Assembly (NCBI GenBank): GCA_002499905.1
Contig: DANP01000027.1
Location: 36,551-72,849, forward strand
Origin: Methanolinea sp. UBA277
Lineage (GTDB): Archaea; Halobacteriota; Methanomicrobia; Methanomicrobiales; Methanospirillaceae
DNA length: 36,299 nt
Direction of reading: 5' to 3'
A program made the position numbers and the translations under genes. Numbering within the stretch: the stretch's first letter is position 1; each line of letters begins with the position of its first letter. Under the pieces are notes generated by a model. The model saw only the letters and a list, made by a program, of their open reading frames with translations, searched no databases and was not told the DNA's origin. Positions 29,410 through 36,299 of this stretch are shown one piece after another.

Positions 29410-30090
29410 ATGCCGATAGAGAAGGGAGATTTCATAGCACTCAGCTATACCGGCAGTGTTGCCGGAGGCATCTTCGACACCACCGATGAGGAGGTTGCGA
29501 AGGAGGCCGGCGTCCACAGCCCCGGGGCCCTCTACGGCCCGGTGACCATCCGGGTGGGCAGCCAGCACGTCATCCTCGGGCTCGATGAGGCCCTCGAGGG
29601 GAAGGAGATCGGTTCCGAAGGAGAGATCGATATCCCGGCCGAGAAGGCATTCGGCCCCCGTGAGAAGGAACGCATCGAGGCTTTTGCCAAGAACTCGTTT
29701 TCGGAGAAGCCGAAGGTCGGGGTGACCATCAAGGTCCCCGACAAAGGCGAGGGTACCGTGGTGGACATCATCGGGAACCGGGTGCTTGTCGATTTCAACC
29801 ACCCGCTTGCCGGAAAGGAGCTCCACTACTGGTTCATGGTCGAAGCCGCGGTCACCGATGTGGTGGAGAAGGTCCGGGGACTGATCCGGCTCTTTGCCGG
29901 CAGGGACATGGAGGTCAGCTTCAGCGACGGCGTAGTCACGATTTCCCTCCCGCCGGGCATCAACTACGACCGGCGCTGGGTGCTGTGGCGGAGCAGGGTC
30001 GTGCACGAAGCCCTGGAGTTCATTCCCGAGGTTACGGAAGTGAGCCTGGTGGAGACCTTCAGGCGGCAGGAACAGCAGGAAGAGACGTAA
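29410..30090 (+). CDS. FKBP-type peptidyl-prolyl cis-trans isomerase, long archaeal form
   Basis: This 226-residue protein speeds proline isomerisation and probably acts as a chaperone in the cytoplasm. The FKBP fold begins FIALSYTGSVAGGIFDTT (7-24) and VILGLDEALEGKEIG (about 55-69). The insert-in-flap chaperone domain follows (EKAFGPREKERIEAF), and the flap closes with VDFNHPLAGKELHYWF (about 134-149). A C-terminal region of about 70 residues is the extra domain of the large archaeal FKBPs. The ATG at 29410 has AGGTG ten bases upstream; the longer ORF starts inside the divergent CYTH gene and is rejected. Confidence 0.93.
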   Translation: MPIEKGDFIALSYTGSVAGGIFDTTDEEVAKEAGVHSPGALYGPVTIRVGSQHVILGLDEALEGKEIGSEGEIDIPAEKAFGPREKERIEAFAKNSFSEKPKVGVTIKVPDKGEGTVVDIIGNRVLVDFNHPLAGKELHYWFMVEAAVTDVVEKVRGLIRLFAGRDMEVSFSDGVVTISLPPGINYDRRWVLWRSRVVHEALEFIPEVTEVSLVETFRRQEQQEET

Positions 30091-30112
30091 CTACCTCTGA
30101 CTCACCGTAATC

Positions 30113-30118
30113 TTTTTT
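30113..30118 (+). terminator. oligo-T terminator of the FKBP gene
   Basis: Six T residues (AATCTTTTTTAAACC) follow the stop by 22 bases. The remaining 100 bases to the convergent gene contain nothing I recognise. Confidence 0.6.
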
Positions 30119-30219
30119 AAACCGGATCGTCTTGCATCGACGGGAAACCTTGCAGTTCATGCGCCGTAACGGGGATGGTTTCTGTCGAAGGAATGCCAGG
30201 TCATCCTGTCTCTGACTGT

Positions 30220-31053
30220 TCACACCATCCCGATCTCCGTAACATCGTGCACCAGTTTCCGGATCTGCCCGAGGTTGACCTCGGGATTGGTCAGGACCAG
30301 GAGGTAGCCGTCATTGAACGGTGCAATGGTGACATTCCTGCCGAAGAGCCGGATCGTGACCTGGACCAGGGGACCGGTCGACAGGAGTGCGAGAACCTCG
30401 AAGACAGAGAGCAGCACTTCTTCGGCCGGCTCTACCAGGTCTTCGAGGGAGTCATCTCCCCTGGAATCGACAATGGAGCCCTCCCTGAAGATCGCAGCGG
30501 CACTCACCCCGGGTATGTATACGATCCGGTCAAGAATTCCCCGCGAAGTGTGCTCTTTTACCCGAAGAGGGGGGACTGCAGCTCCGGTCCGACCGCTTTT
30601 TCCTGCCGCCGGTTCATCTTCGACAGGATCATGATGCCCGGCGACAGGTCCTGCGGACCGGCTCTTCGATACTCCTCCTGCTCCCTGTCGCTCTTCGAAC
30701 ATTTTCATGAACGGAGGCAATTCTGCTGCTTCCTCTCCGCGACCCGTAATCCGTGCACCGGATCCCACGAGGGTCAGGGCCTCCTGGAACTCCCGATCGG
30801 TATACTGGCGAAGGCTGGCGTGGATAAACTCATATTGTGCAAGGAGCTGCCGGGCCGCCTCTCCCCTGATGACCCTGGTCCCCACGCTGTAAAAGAAGGC
30901 TGCAGGCCGGCCGTATTCGATGAGGATGAGTCCCTTACCGTTGGATTTCCGGACCACGATCGCTCCCTGGAACCGGGTGGTATGCGAGAGGAGCCAGTCC
31001 AGTGAGGTCTCGATCTGGCCGATCGGCGTCCCTTTGGGAATCGCCGGGCTCAT
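30220..31053 (-). CDS. two-domain protein with C-terminal roadblock/LC7-like domain
   Basis: This 277-residue soluble protein has two folded parts. The N-terminal part (about 10-100; TRFQGAIVVRKSNGKGLILIEYGRPAAFFYSVG, then GEAARQLLAQ) resembles the PATAN/DUF4388 type of signalling domain. A charged Gly/Pro-rich linker (about 105-165) follows. The C-terminal part (about 168-277; RIVYIPGVSAAAIFREGSIVDS, LVQVTIRLFGRNVTIAPFNDGYLLVLTNPEVNLGQIRKLV) reads as a roadblock/LC7 domain, the fold that regulates Ras-like GTPases. The ATG overlaps the stop of the preceding roadblock gene by four bases, so the two are coupled. Both domain calls are by eye. Confidence 0.7.
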   Translation of the reverse strand: MSPAIPKGTPIGQIETSLDWLLSHTTRFQGAIVVRKSNGKGLILIEYGRPAAFFYSVGTRVIRGEAARQLLAQYEFIHASLRQYTDREFQEALTLVGSGARITGRGEEAAELPPFMKMFEERQGAGGVSKSRSAGPVAGHHDPVEDEPAAGKSGRTGAAVPPLRVKEHTSRGILDRIVYIPGVSAAAIFREGSIVDSRGDDSLEDLVEPAEEVLLSVFEVLALLSTGPLVQVTIRLFGRNVTIAPFNDGYLLVLTNPEVNLGQIRKLVHDVTEIGMV

Positions 31054-31448
31054 GCTGCCGGCACCGGCCTCTTTCTCTGCTTCTTCATGTGGTAATTGAT
31101 CCGCCCGATATTGGCATCCGGCCTGGCGATGACCGCGATAAACCGGTCGTTATCCGCCTCCTGGATCATGAGGACCCTGTTCTCGAACTCGAGAAAGATC
31201 TGGGACAGGGGGCCGTCCCGAATCCTGTCCGCGATCATCCCTGATTCAAAGACGAGACGCAAACTGCTGGCGGACAATCCGCCAGTGTCCTGTTCAAGAC
31301 ATCCGGCCGCAATGACAACCGAACCGTCATTCCTGATCAGGAAGGCGCCGCCAACCCCCCTGATTTTGAGTACGTCGTCCAGCTCCGGCACCGCCTCGGC
31401 GGCCGTATCCTTTCCCGTATTCTGTATCAGCAATAAACTCTCTGCCAT
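31050..31448 (-). CDS. roadblock/LC7 domain protein
   Basis: This 132-residue protein is essentially one roadblock/LC7 domain: LDDVLKIRGVGGAFLIRNDGSVVIAAG (about 23-49), a central helix, IFLEFENRVLMIQEADNDRFIAVIARPDANIGRINYHMKK (split beta strands and last helix). Proteins of this fold dimerise and act as scaffolds or regulators of small GTPases such as MglA. The ATG at 31448 follows AGGTGG by five bases; a GTG at 31457 after GGAGG is nearly as good. It starts ten bases after the HAMP gene stop and overlaps the next gene (ATGA). No GTPase gene is visible in the window. Confidence 0.82.
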   Translation of the reverse strand: MAESLLLIQNTGKDTAAEAVPELDDVLKIRGVGGAFLIRNDGSVVIAAGCLEQDTGGLSASSLRLVFESGMIADRIRDGPLSQIFLEFENRVLMIQEADNDRFIAVIARPDANIGRINYHMKKQRKRPVPAA

Positions 31449-31457
31449 CTGTACCAC

Positions 31458-31913
31458 CTATTCCTCCAGATAACCCCGCGAACCTCCGGACTGCTGATCC
31501 TGGGCCAGGGTATCGAGCAGCCGGTAGGTATTCACCATTTTGGAGAAGGCCCGGGACAGGGTCCCGATCTCATCGTTCCGCAATACCGGTAATTCCTGTT
31601 CGTACAAAACCCCCCGGGAGAGGTCATCTGCAACCTTCGAGAGCTGCACGATCGGTCTGGTGATGAGCCGCGAGAGGTAGTAACTGCAGATCAGGATCCC
31701 GGTGATGGTGATCAGGGTAACGAGAACGATGGTTTTCTCAAGCCCGAGAGCAGCAATAATCGCGTGGGTTCCTCCCACGGCCACGATACTTAGCAGGAGT
31801 ATGGGTATAGCGGCAACGAAGAGCATACTGACCATCATTTTATAAAAGATGGGTATCTGAAGGCGTTCTCCGGCCTGACTCTCCTGTTTCCTGATGTTGT
31901 CTGGTTTCACCAT
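31458..31913 (-). CDS. small membrane protein with HAMP domain
   Basis: This 151-residue protein has a cytoplasmic N-terminus, two membrane helices (about 26-46 and 61-80) joined by only about 14 residues outside, and a HAMP domain (about 81-130; LITRPIVQLSKVADDLSRG, LPVLRNDEIGTLSRAFSKM). It ends 20 residues later without a kinase, methyl-accepting or cyclase output domain. It also has no extracellular sensor domain. HAMP normally relays signals between such parts, so output is presumably through the roadblock proteins encoded next. The ATG at 31913 follows AAGGGG; an upstream in-frame start at 31952 is less likely given the TATA position. Confidence 0.83.
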   Translation of the reverse strand: MVKPDNIRKQESQAGERLQIPIFYKMMVSMLFVAAIPILLLSIVAVGGTHAIIAALGLEKTIVLVTLITITGILICSYYLSRLITRPIVQLSKVADDLSRGVLYEQELPVLRNDEIGTLSRAFSKMVNTYRLLDTLAQDQQSGGSRGYLEE

Positions 31914-31952
31914 GCACGCGCCCCTTCTAAGCCACCAGTAAAAGGTCAGCAC

Positions 31953-31964
31953 GGAATATTTTTC
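31953..31964 (-). promoter_or_regulatory. TATA box of the HAMP-roadblock operon
   Basis: The minus strand reads GAAAAATATTCC, centred about 46 bases before the ATG at 31913. This gives a leader of about 20 bases containing AGAAGGGG, and serves all three genes. Confidence 0.45.
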
Positions 31965-32331
31965 CTTCAGGGTGATATGAATTCCCGGGAAGAATCCTCA
32001 TCGCAGCGATGAATATATACCCCCATGGCAGGAGAACAGATATAAAACCGGTCTACCTGAAATGAGAAGAGGATACCGGCAGTTGGTTTCTGATTTCGTG
32101 AATAATCTGAGATCTCTGTGATATTTTTCCGATATAGTCCAATTTTTCCAGGGATAGGCAGCGGCAGGATAGTTCAAAGATGCAAATATCGCCCGACCTG
32201 TTCCCGTCATTGGAAGGCGACACCGGACAACACGGATATGAAAAGGCTTTCGTGGGATGACCTGAAACACACCCTGTTTCGGAAAGATATATTATGTAAT
32301 CGCTTTCCCGGGCAGCCCCTCGGTAAAACTC
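31965..32331. other. AT-richer non-coding stretch between purB and the HAMP operon
   Basis: No gene is supported. The stretch contains plus-strand TATA-like elements (GAATATATAC near 32010 and GATATAAAAC near 32039) and several T4-T5 tracts, but no ORF starts at a suitable distance after them. A short RNA gene here cannot be excluded. Both flanking genes are on the minus strand, so the T tracts on that strand could end purB transcription. Confidence 0.4.
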
Positions 32332-33678
32332 TCACGCTTTCAGGTACTTCGCGGAGAGCTTTCTCTCCAGCCGCTCGACCTGCTCGACGGCCGTCCCGAT
32401 GTAGCGGTCGGGATCCAGCAGTTCCCTGATCTCTTTCTGCGAAAGGCATGCCGCAACATCCCTGTTCTCTGCCAGAACCTCCTCGAGCGGTTTCCCCTCC
32501 GCCAGCGCCTCCATGCTTGCCACCCGGACGAACTCGTGGGCCTGCTGGCGGTCCATACCCTTCTCCGCAAGCCGGATCATGACCGATTCGGCCATGTTGA
32601 TGCCGTGGAGGAGGTGGAGATTTTTCCGGATATTCTCTTCGCGGAGGGACAAGCCCTCAAGCACGGTGGTCATGAGCCTGATGATGTGGTCGGCAAGAAC
32701 GGTGGCTTCCGGGAAGAGGACCCGCTCGCAGGACGAGTTGGTGAGGTCCCGCTCGTCCCAGAGGGTGTTGTTCTGGAGGGCCGGTTCAACGGCGGACCGG
32801 ACGATCCGGGCCAGCCCGCAGACCTGTTCGCTCCGGATGGGGTTTCTCTTGTGCGGCATGGTGCTCGACCCGACCTGCTTCTTCCCGAACGCCTCTTCGA
32901 CCTCCGCGATCTCGCTCCGCTGGAGGGAACGGAGGGTGATCCCGATCTTGTCGAGCGTAGTGGCGACACTGGCAAGGAACATGAAATACTCCGCGTACCG
33001 GTCCCGGGATATCACCTGGTTTGAAACCTCCACCGGGGTGAGATCGAGGATCTCCATCATTCTCTCCTGGATCTCGATCCCCCGCTGGCCGAGTGCGGCC
33101 TGGGTCCCGACCGCCCCGGTCAGCTGCCCTACCGCGACCCGTGGGGCGAGTTCCACCAGACGGTCGAGGTGCCGGGCTACCTCGGCCGCCCAGATGGCGA
33201 ACCGGAGGCCGTAGGTGGTGGGCACCCCGATCTGGCCATGGGTCCGCGCCGCACAGACCAGGTGCCGCGTTGCAACGCTCCGCTTCAGGAGAACGGCGAG
33301 GAGCGAGCGGAGTTTGGCGTCGATCAGTCCGAGTGACTCTTTCAGCTGGAGACCGGTCGCGGTATCCAGGATATCGTTCGAGGTCGCCCCATGGTGGATC
33401 CATCCCCCGGCCTCACCGCATTCCTCGGCGATGGCCTTGACAATCGCCATCATGTCGTGATTGATCTCTGCCTCGATCTCCTTCGCCCGGGAGAGCCGGG
33501 CACGGGAGGCGGACTCCCCGATGATATCTGCTGCAACCGGCGGCACAAGACCGAATTCCGAACCGGCCCGGGCCAGCGCGACTTCTGCCCGGACTATACA
33601 GGCAAAGCGGTTCTCCTCGCTCCAGACTGCCCGCATCTCCGGCGTCCCGTACCGGTACTCGATGGGATGGATGGCCAT
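32332..33678 (-). CDS. purB: adenylosuccinate lyase
   Basis: PurB catalyses two fumarate-releasing steps of purine synthesis: SAICAR to AICAR and adenylosuccinate to AMP. The 448-residue protein is of normal length. It has HHGATSNDILDTATGLQL (about 94-111) with a catalytic His, ARTHGQIGVPTTYG (about 144-157), and the family signature GSSTMPHKRNPIRSE (about 267-281) with the catalytic flexible-loop Ser. The ATG at 33678 opens MAIHPIEYRYGTPEMRAVW. A minus-strand TTTTTATTG element 28 bases upstream fits a leaderless or nearly leaderless mRNA. It is divergent from the helicase gene. Confidence 0.96.
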   Translation of the reverse strand: MAIHPIEYRYGTPEMRAVWSEENRFACIVRAEVALARAGSEFGLVPPVAADIIGESASRARLSRAKEIEAEINHDMMAIVKAIAEECGEAGGWIHHGATSNDILDTATGLQLKESLGLIDAKLRSLLAVLLKRSVATRHLVCAARTHGQIGVPTTYGLRFAIWAAEVARHLDRLVELAPRVAVGQLTGAVGTQAALGQRGIEIQERMMEILDLTPVEVSNQVISRDRYAEYFMFLASVATTLDKIGITLRSLQRSEIAEVEEAFGKKQVGSSTMPHKRNPIRSEQVCGLARIVRSAVEPALQNNTLWDERDLTNSSCERVLFPEATVLADHIIRLMTTVLEGLSLREENIRKNLHLLHGINMAESVMIRLAEKGMDRQQAHEFVRVASMEALAEGKPLEEVLAENRDVAACLSQKEIRELLDPDRYIGTAVEQVERLERKLSAKYLKA

Positions 33679-33701
33679 GGCTAGAGATATCTCCTCTGTA
33701 A

Positions 33702-33710
33702 CAATAAAAA
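33702..33710. promoter_or_regulatory. single AT element midway between purB and helicase starts
   Basis: CAATAAAAA on the plus strand (TTTTTATTG on the minus) is centred at 33706, exactly 28 bases from the ATG of purB (33678) and 28 from the ATG of the helicase (33734). It is the only TATA-like element in the 55-base gap, so both genes may use it in opposite directions. Confidence 0.5.
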
Positions 33711-33733
33711 CCAGTCCCGACCAACTACTAGTG

Positions 33734-35740
33734 ATGGACGAGCTGGATTCCTGGTTCCCGTACGAGGCCTACCGCCCGCACCAGCGGGAGATGCTGGATC
33801 TCGCCGCCCGGTGCGCCCGCGAGGGTGGCATTGCCATGATCGATGCACCGACCGGGAGCGGCAAGTCGAGCGTGGTCTCGGCCCTCCTCGCTGAGCGCGC
33901 AGGAAAAAAGATCATCATCGCGGTCCGGACCATCAGCCAGCTCACTACCTTTATCCGGGAACTCGAGCTCATCAGAACCCGGAAACGACCACTGGCCTAC
34001 TCCTACCTCATCGGGAAACGGAGCCTCTGCCTCCTCTCCGGGGAGGGGGATGTCTATCGCCGCTGCGAGGGTGTCAAGGCCGTCTCCACTTCGCTGATGC
34101 GGGAACGGGCAGGGCAGGGGGAACTGGTTCCGTCGAAGGACCCGGTCATCATCCGGCAGATTAAAAAACTCGACGCCGAACATCCCATCCTCTGCCCGTA
34201 CTTCATCAAGAGCAGGGTGTTTGCCGGCGGAGAAGGGAACGCGCTCCGGATGCTTCCCTCGACAGCGCTCCGGACCAGGGCTGACCAGATCTCCCGGGAA
34301 CGGGTCCTGCCCCATGAACTCCATGAGATAGGGGCCGGGGTCTGCCCCTACGAGATGCTCCTCCTCGCGGCCCAGCGGTCCGATGTGGTGGTGGTCAATT
34401 ACCACCACCTCTTCGACGATGAGATCCGGAACCAGCTCTACGGGTCCCTCTCCATCGAGCCCCACGATGTACTGCTCCTCATCGATGAAGCCCATAACTG
34501 CGGCGAGGTGATGCAGAGGGTGATGAACGTGGTCATCTCAGAGCCGTCCCTTGCCCAGGCAGAACGGGAACTGATCGGGCTCCGGAAACACCTGAAGCAG
34601 GCAGCTGCCGTGACCCAGATTATCAGGAACACCCGGACCTTCATGCAGGGGCTCAAGAACTCGCACGAAGCCGAGGACTGGTTTGATCCCTCCATCTTCG
34701 ACCGCATGGTGGTCCGGGGTTCGCTCTACCGGGACATGGCCGAAGTGGTCGACGACCTGATGCAGATCTCCGAGCACATCCGGGAGAAGAATAAAATGGC
34801 CGGGGAATACGCCACCACCGCGATCGAGACCCTCACCGCGTTCATGGTCCGGCTCTCCTGTTCGGCATCGGATCCGGGGTTCCTCACCATCTACCGCAGG
34901 GACGCACAGGAGATCTTCCTCGAGGTCAGGAATATCGACCCCTCCGACCGTCTCCAGGAACTGGCCCGGTCCCACCACTGCTGCATCCTCATCTCGGGAT
35001 CGCTCTCCCCGGTCGGGAGCTTCCGCAAATACTACTTCGGGGACCTGCCCGTTGCGACCTGCACCCTCCCGAACGTCTTTCCCCGGAACAACCGCATGGT
35101 GCTCTGTGCCGGCGATATCACCACCGCGTTCTCCATGCGGCAGAACAAAGAAAATACTGATCGCATCGCCCGGTACATCACTACCTTTGCCGGCCTGAAG
35201 GGCAACCTTGCGGTATACTTCCCCTCGTACCAGATCCTCGAGACCTATACCGCACTGCTCGGGGACCGGCTCGCCTCCCGGAATCTCATCGTCGAGCCCA
35301 AGGATGCACGGGATGCCGGCGAACTCCTGGAGACATTCCTCTCCCTCCCGTCCCGTGGATCGTCGGGCATCCTGTTTGCCGTCTGCGGCGGGAAGTGGAG
35401 CGAAGGGCTGGATTACCGGGGCGAACTCCTTTCCGGGGCCATGGTGATCGGCCTCCCGCTTGCCCCTTACAACCGGGTCCGGCAGATGACCATCGATTAC
35501 TACCGGCACAAGTTCGGGGCAGACGGCGAGTTCATCAGCTATACCCTGCCCGCGCTCAACCGGGCCCAGCAGGCTATCGGCCGCGTGCTCCGCACCCCCG
35601 AGGACCGCGGGGTCCTGGTCTTTGGAGAGAAAAGGTTCCTTGAGTCGAGGGTGAGGGGTGGGCTCCCGCCCTGGATCCGTGACGAGATGGCGGAATGCAG
35701 CATCGATTCCTTTGCAGGGGCGATGAAACGATGGAAATGA
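33734..35740 (+). CDS. XPD/DinG-type superfamily 2 DNA helicase with Fe-S cysteines
   Basis: This 668-residue ATP-dependent helicase is probably a 5'-3' DNA helicase for repair. It has Walker A APTGSGKSS (38-46), the DEAH box LLIDEAHN (248-255), ISGSLSPVGSF (motif IV region), GGKWSEGLDYRGELLSGAM and the final motif VI QAIGRVLRTPEDRG. Four cysteines at 99, 111, 154 and 204 lie between motifs Ia and II, where XPD proteins bind their 4Fe-4S cluster. The ATG at 33734 fits the family N-terminus (FPYEAYRPHQREML) and the TATA spacing; a GTG at 33731 is adjacent. The ORF extends upstream only as an antisense artefact of purB. Its end overlaps the alkyltransferase gene, suggesting a joint role in DNA repair. 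Confidence 0.93.
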   Translation: MDELDSWFPYEAYRPHQREMLDLAARCAREGGIAMIDAPTGSGKSSVVSALLAERAGKKIIIAVRTISQLTTFIRELELIRTRKRPLAYSYLIGKRSLCLLSGEGDVYRRCEGVKAVSTSLMRERAGQGELVPSKDPVIIRQIKKLDAEHPILCPYFIKSRVFAGGEGNALRMLPSTALRTRADQISRERVLPHELHEIGAGVCPYEMLLLAAQRSDVVVVNYHHLFDDEIRNQLYGSLSIEPHDVLLLIDEAHNCGEVMQRVMNVVISEPSLAQAERELIGLRKHLKQAAAVTQIIRNTRTFMQGLKNSHEAEDWFDPSIFDRMVVRGSLYRDMAEVVDDLMQISEHIREKNKMAGEYATTAIETLTAFMVRLSCSASDPGFLTIYRRDAQEIFLEVRNIDPSDRLQELARSHHCCILISGSLSPVGSFRKYYFGDLPVATCTLPNVFPRNNRMVLCAGDITTAFSMRQNKENTDRIARYITTFAGLKGNLAVYFPSYQILETYTALLGDRLASRNLIVEPKDARDAGELLETFLSLPSRGSSGILFAVCGGKWSEGLDYRGELLSGAMVIGLPLAPYNRVRQMTIDYYRHKFGADGEFISYTLPALNRAQQAIGRVLRTPEDRGVLVFGEKRFLESRVRGGLPPWIRDEMAECSIDSFAGAMKRWK

Positions 35741-36204
35741 TCTCAGGCTCCACCCGGTTCGGGTTCTGGTTTGTCGAAGTACGGTGGTCCGGGGATACCG
35801 TGTACCGGGTGCAATTCTCCCGGACCCGGCCCGGAGAAGGCCCGGTCCCCTCCCTGCTGCAGCAGTACCTCGCCGGGAGACCGGTCGACCTCTCCCTGTT
35901 GAAGCCCGGCGTTTCTCCCCCGGGCGATCTCTACGGAAAGATCTACCGGGAAGTCCGGTCGATCCCGTACGGGGTGACCGCAACCTACGGTGAAATCGCG
36001 GGCCGCATCGGGACCGGTCCCCGGGTGGTCGGGCAGGCCATGAGCAGGAACCCGGTACCGCTCATCATTCCCTGTCACCGGGTGGTCTCACGGTCCGGGC
36101 CGGGGGGGTTTTCCCCCGATCCCGAGATCAAAGTCCGTCTGCTGGATATGGAGCGGAAGAACAAAAGACGTTTCACCGCAGAGAACGACGTAGTATCCAC
36201 GTGA
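35731..36204 (+). CDS. ogt: methylated-DNA--protein-cysteine methyltransferase (Ogt/AGT type)
   Basis: This 157-residue protein transfers alkyl groups from O6-alkylguanine to its own cysteine. The active-site motif IPCHRVV is near residue 112, preceded by the DNA-binding helix stretch IPYGVTATYGEIAGRIG and the VGQAMSRNPVPLI segment with the expected Asn-Pro. It ends shortly after the LLDME that is conserved in the family. The N-terminal domain (about 1-65) is short, as in many archaeal AGTs. The ATG at 35731 overlaps the helicase stop by ten bases; ATG at 35737 (ATGA overlap) is equally possible. Coupling to a helicase gene is consistent with a repair operon. Confidence 0.94.
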   Translation: MEMISGSTRFGFWFVEVRWSGDTVYRVQFSRTRPGEGPVPSLLQQYLAGRPVDLSLLKPGVSPPGDLYGKIYREVRSIPYGVTATYGEIAGRIGTGPRVVGQAMSRNPVPLIIPCHRVVSRSGPGGFSPDPEIKVRLLDMERKNKRRFTAENDVVST

Positions 36205-36220
36205 GGCGCAGGAACGATCC

Positions 36221-36299
36221 ATGAATATACTGGTGCTCGGTGCAGGGGCGGTCGGTCTCCCGGTTGCCGCCCGGATCTCCAGGGTCGCCGGGGTGTATG
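36221..36299 (+). CDS. probable 2-dehydropantoate 2-reductase, N-terminal fragment
   Basis: Only 26 codons are inside the window. MNILVLGAGAVGLPVAARIS is a Rossmann dinucleotide-binding start with GAGAVG, typical of ketopantoate reductases (PanE/ApbA), although other NAD(P) dehydrogenases such as mannitol-1-phosphate dehydrogenase begin alike. The ATG lies 16 bases after the alkyltransferase stop, behind GGCGCAGGA, so it is likely in the same transcript. Confidence 0.6.
   Translation, partial: MNILVLGAGAVGLPVAARISRVAGVY

Noticed and set aside
32118..32429. 103-codon plus-strand ORF in the gap after purB
   Set aside because: Its last third is antisense to purB, there is no ribosome-binding site, and the sequence shows no domain; the TATA-like elements upstream are too far away.
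34538..35983. 481-codon minus-strand ORF inside the helicase and alkyltransferase genes
   Set aside because: The sense strand carries all helicase motifs and the PCHR site; the antisense product is Gly/Pro/Arg-rich without a fold.

Overview
The window is high-GC archaeal chromosome (roughly 60% by eye), almost certainly from a methanogen of or near the order Methanomicrobiales. The evidence is an archaeal-type RNase P RNA, archaeosine tRNA-modification genes, two proteasome-activating nucleotidases, an archaeal MBF1, the archaeal entry into the shikimate pathway (two class I aldolases plus 3-dehydroquinate synthase II), the aconitase-X small subunit of the archaeal mevalonate pathway, and TATA elements about 22-28 nt before many start codons, as expected for leaderless mRNAs. 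No gene diagnostic of methanogenesis itself lies in the window, so the order is an inference.

Layout. 1-2636 (minus): a three-subunit proton-translocating NAD(P) transhydrogenase, pntB cut by the window edge. 2807-5888 (minus): arcS and tgtA for archaeosine. 6171-7106: an AMMECR1 protein gene and rnpB, divergent. 7107-7512: non-coding, with one GC-rich candidate structured RNA. 7513-13045: HTH-CBS regulator, triosephosphate isomerase, a large U32 protein, aroD and a rhodanese. 13117-21600 (minus): a lipoprotein gene and an aromatic amino acid operon of eight tightly packed genes, transcribed in the order aldolase, aldolase, aroB', tyrA, pheA, aroA, aroK-aroE fusion, aroC. 21650-26117: MBF1, two PAN ATPases, a secreted Cys-rich protein and a small protein of unknown function. 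26131-30090: DUF126, a lipoprotein, a B12-binding/radical SAM protein, a phosphoesterase, a CYTH protein and an FKBP isomerase. 30220-31913 (minus): a HAMP membrane protein with two roadblock-type proteins. 32332-36299: purB, an XPD-type helicase, an alkylguanine-DNA alkyltransferase, and the start of a probable ketopantoate reductase.

How the genes work together: the operon plus aroD covers every step from the aldolase reactions to chorismate, then to phenylpyruvate and 4-hydroxyphenylpyruvate; only chorismate mutase is not seen. tgtA and arcS act in sequence on tRNA. The two PANs would serve the 20S proteasome. The HAMP and roadblock genes form a compact signalling module without a visible GTPase or kinase.

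The most striking observation is the leader of the aromatic operon. A TATA box at 21587-21595 (minus) predicts transcription starting on the ATG of a 15-codon ORF, MQGECFFTGECFYRS, made of two in-frame copies of an 18-nt unit, each carrying two adjacent aromatic codons (Phe-Phe, Phe-Tyr). After its stop come a strong hairpin and five 9-nt repeats giving a phased series of U tracts, then about 55 nt to the first aro gene. The hairpin's 5' arm can instead pair with the leader-peptide repeats. This looks like an attenuator built on a leaderless archaeal leader peptide; I know of no described counterpart.
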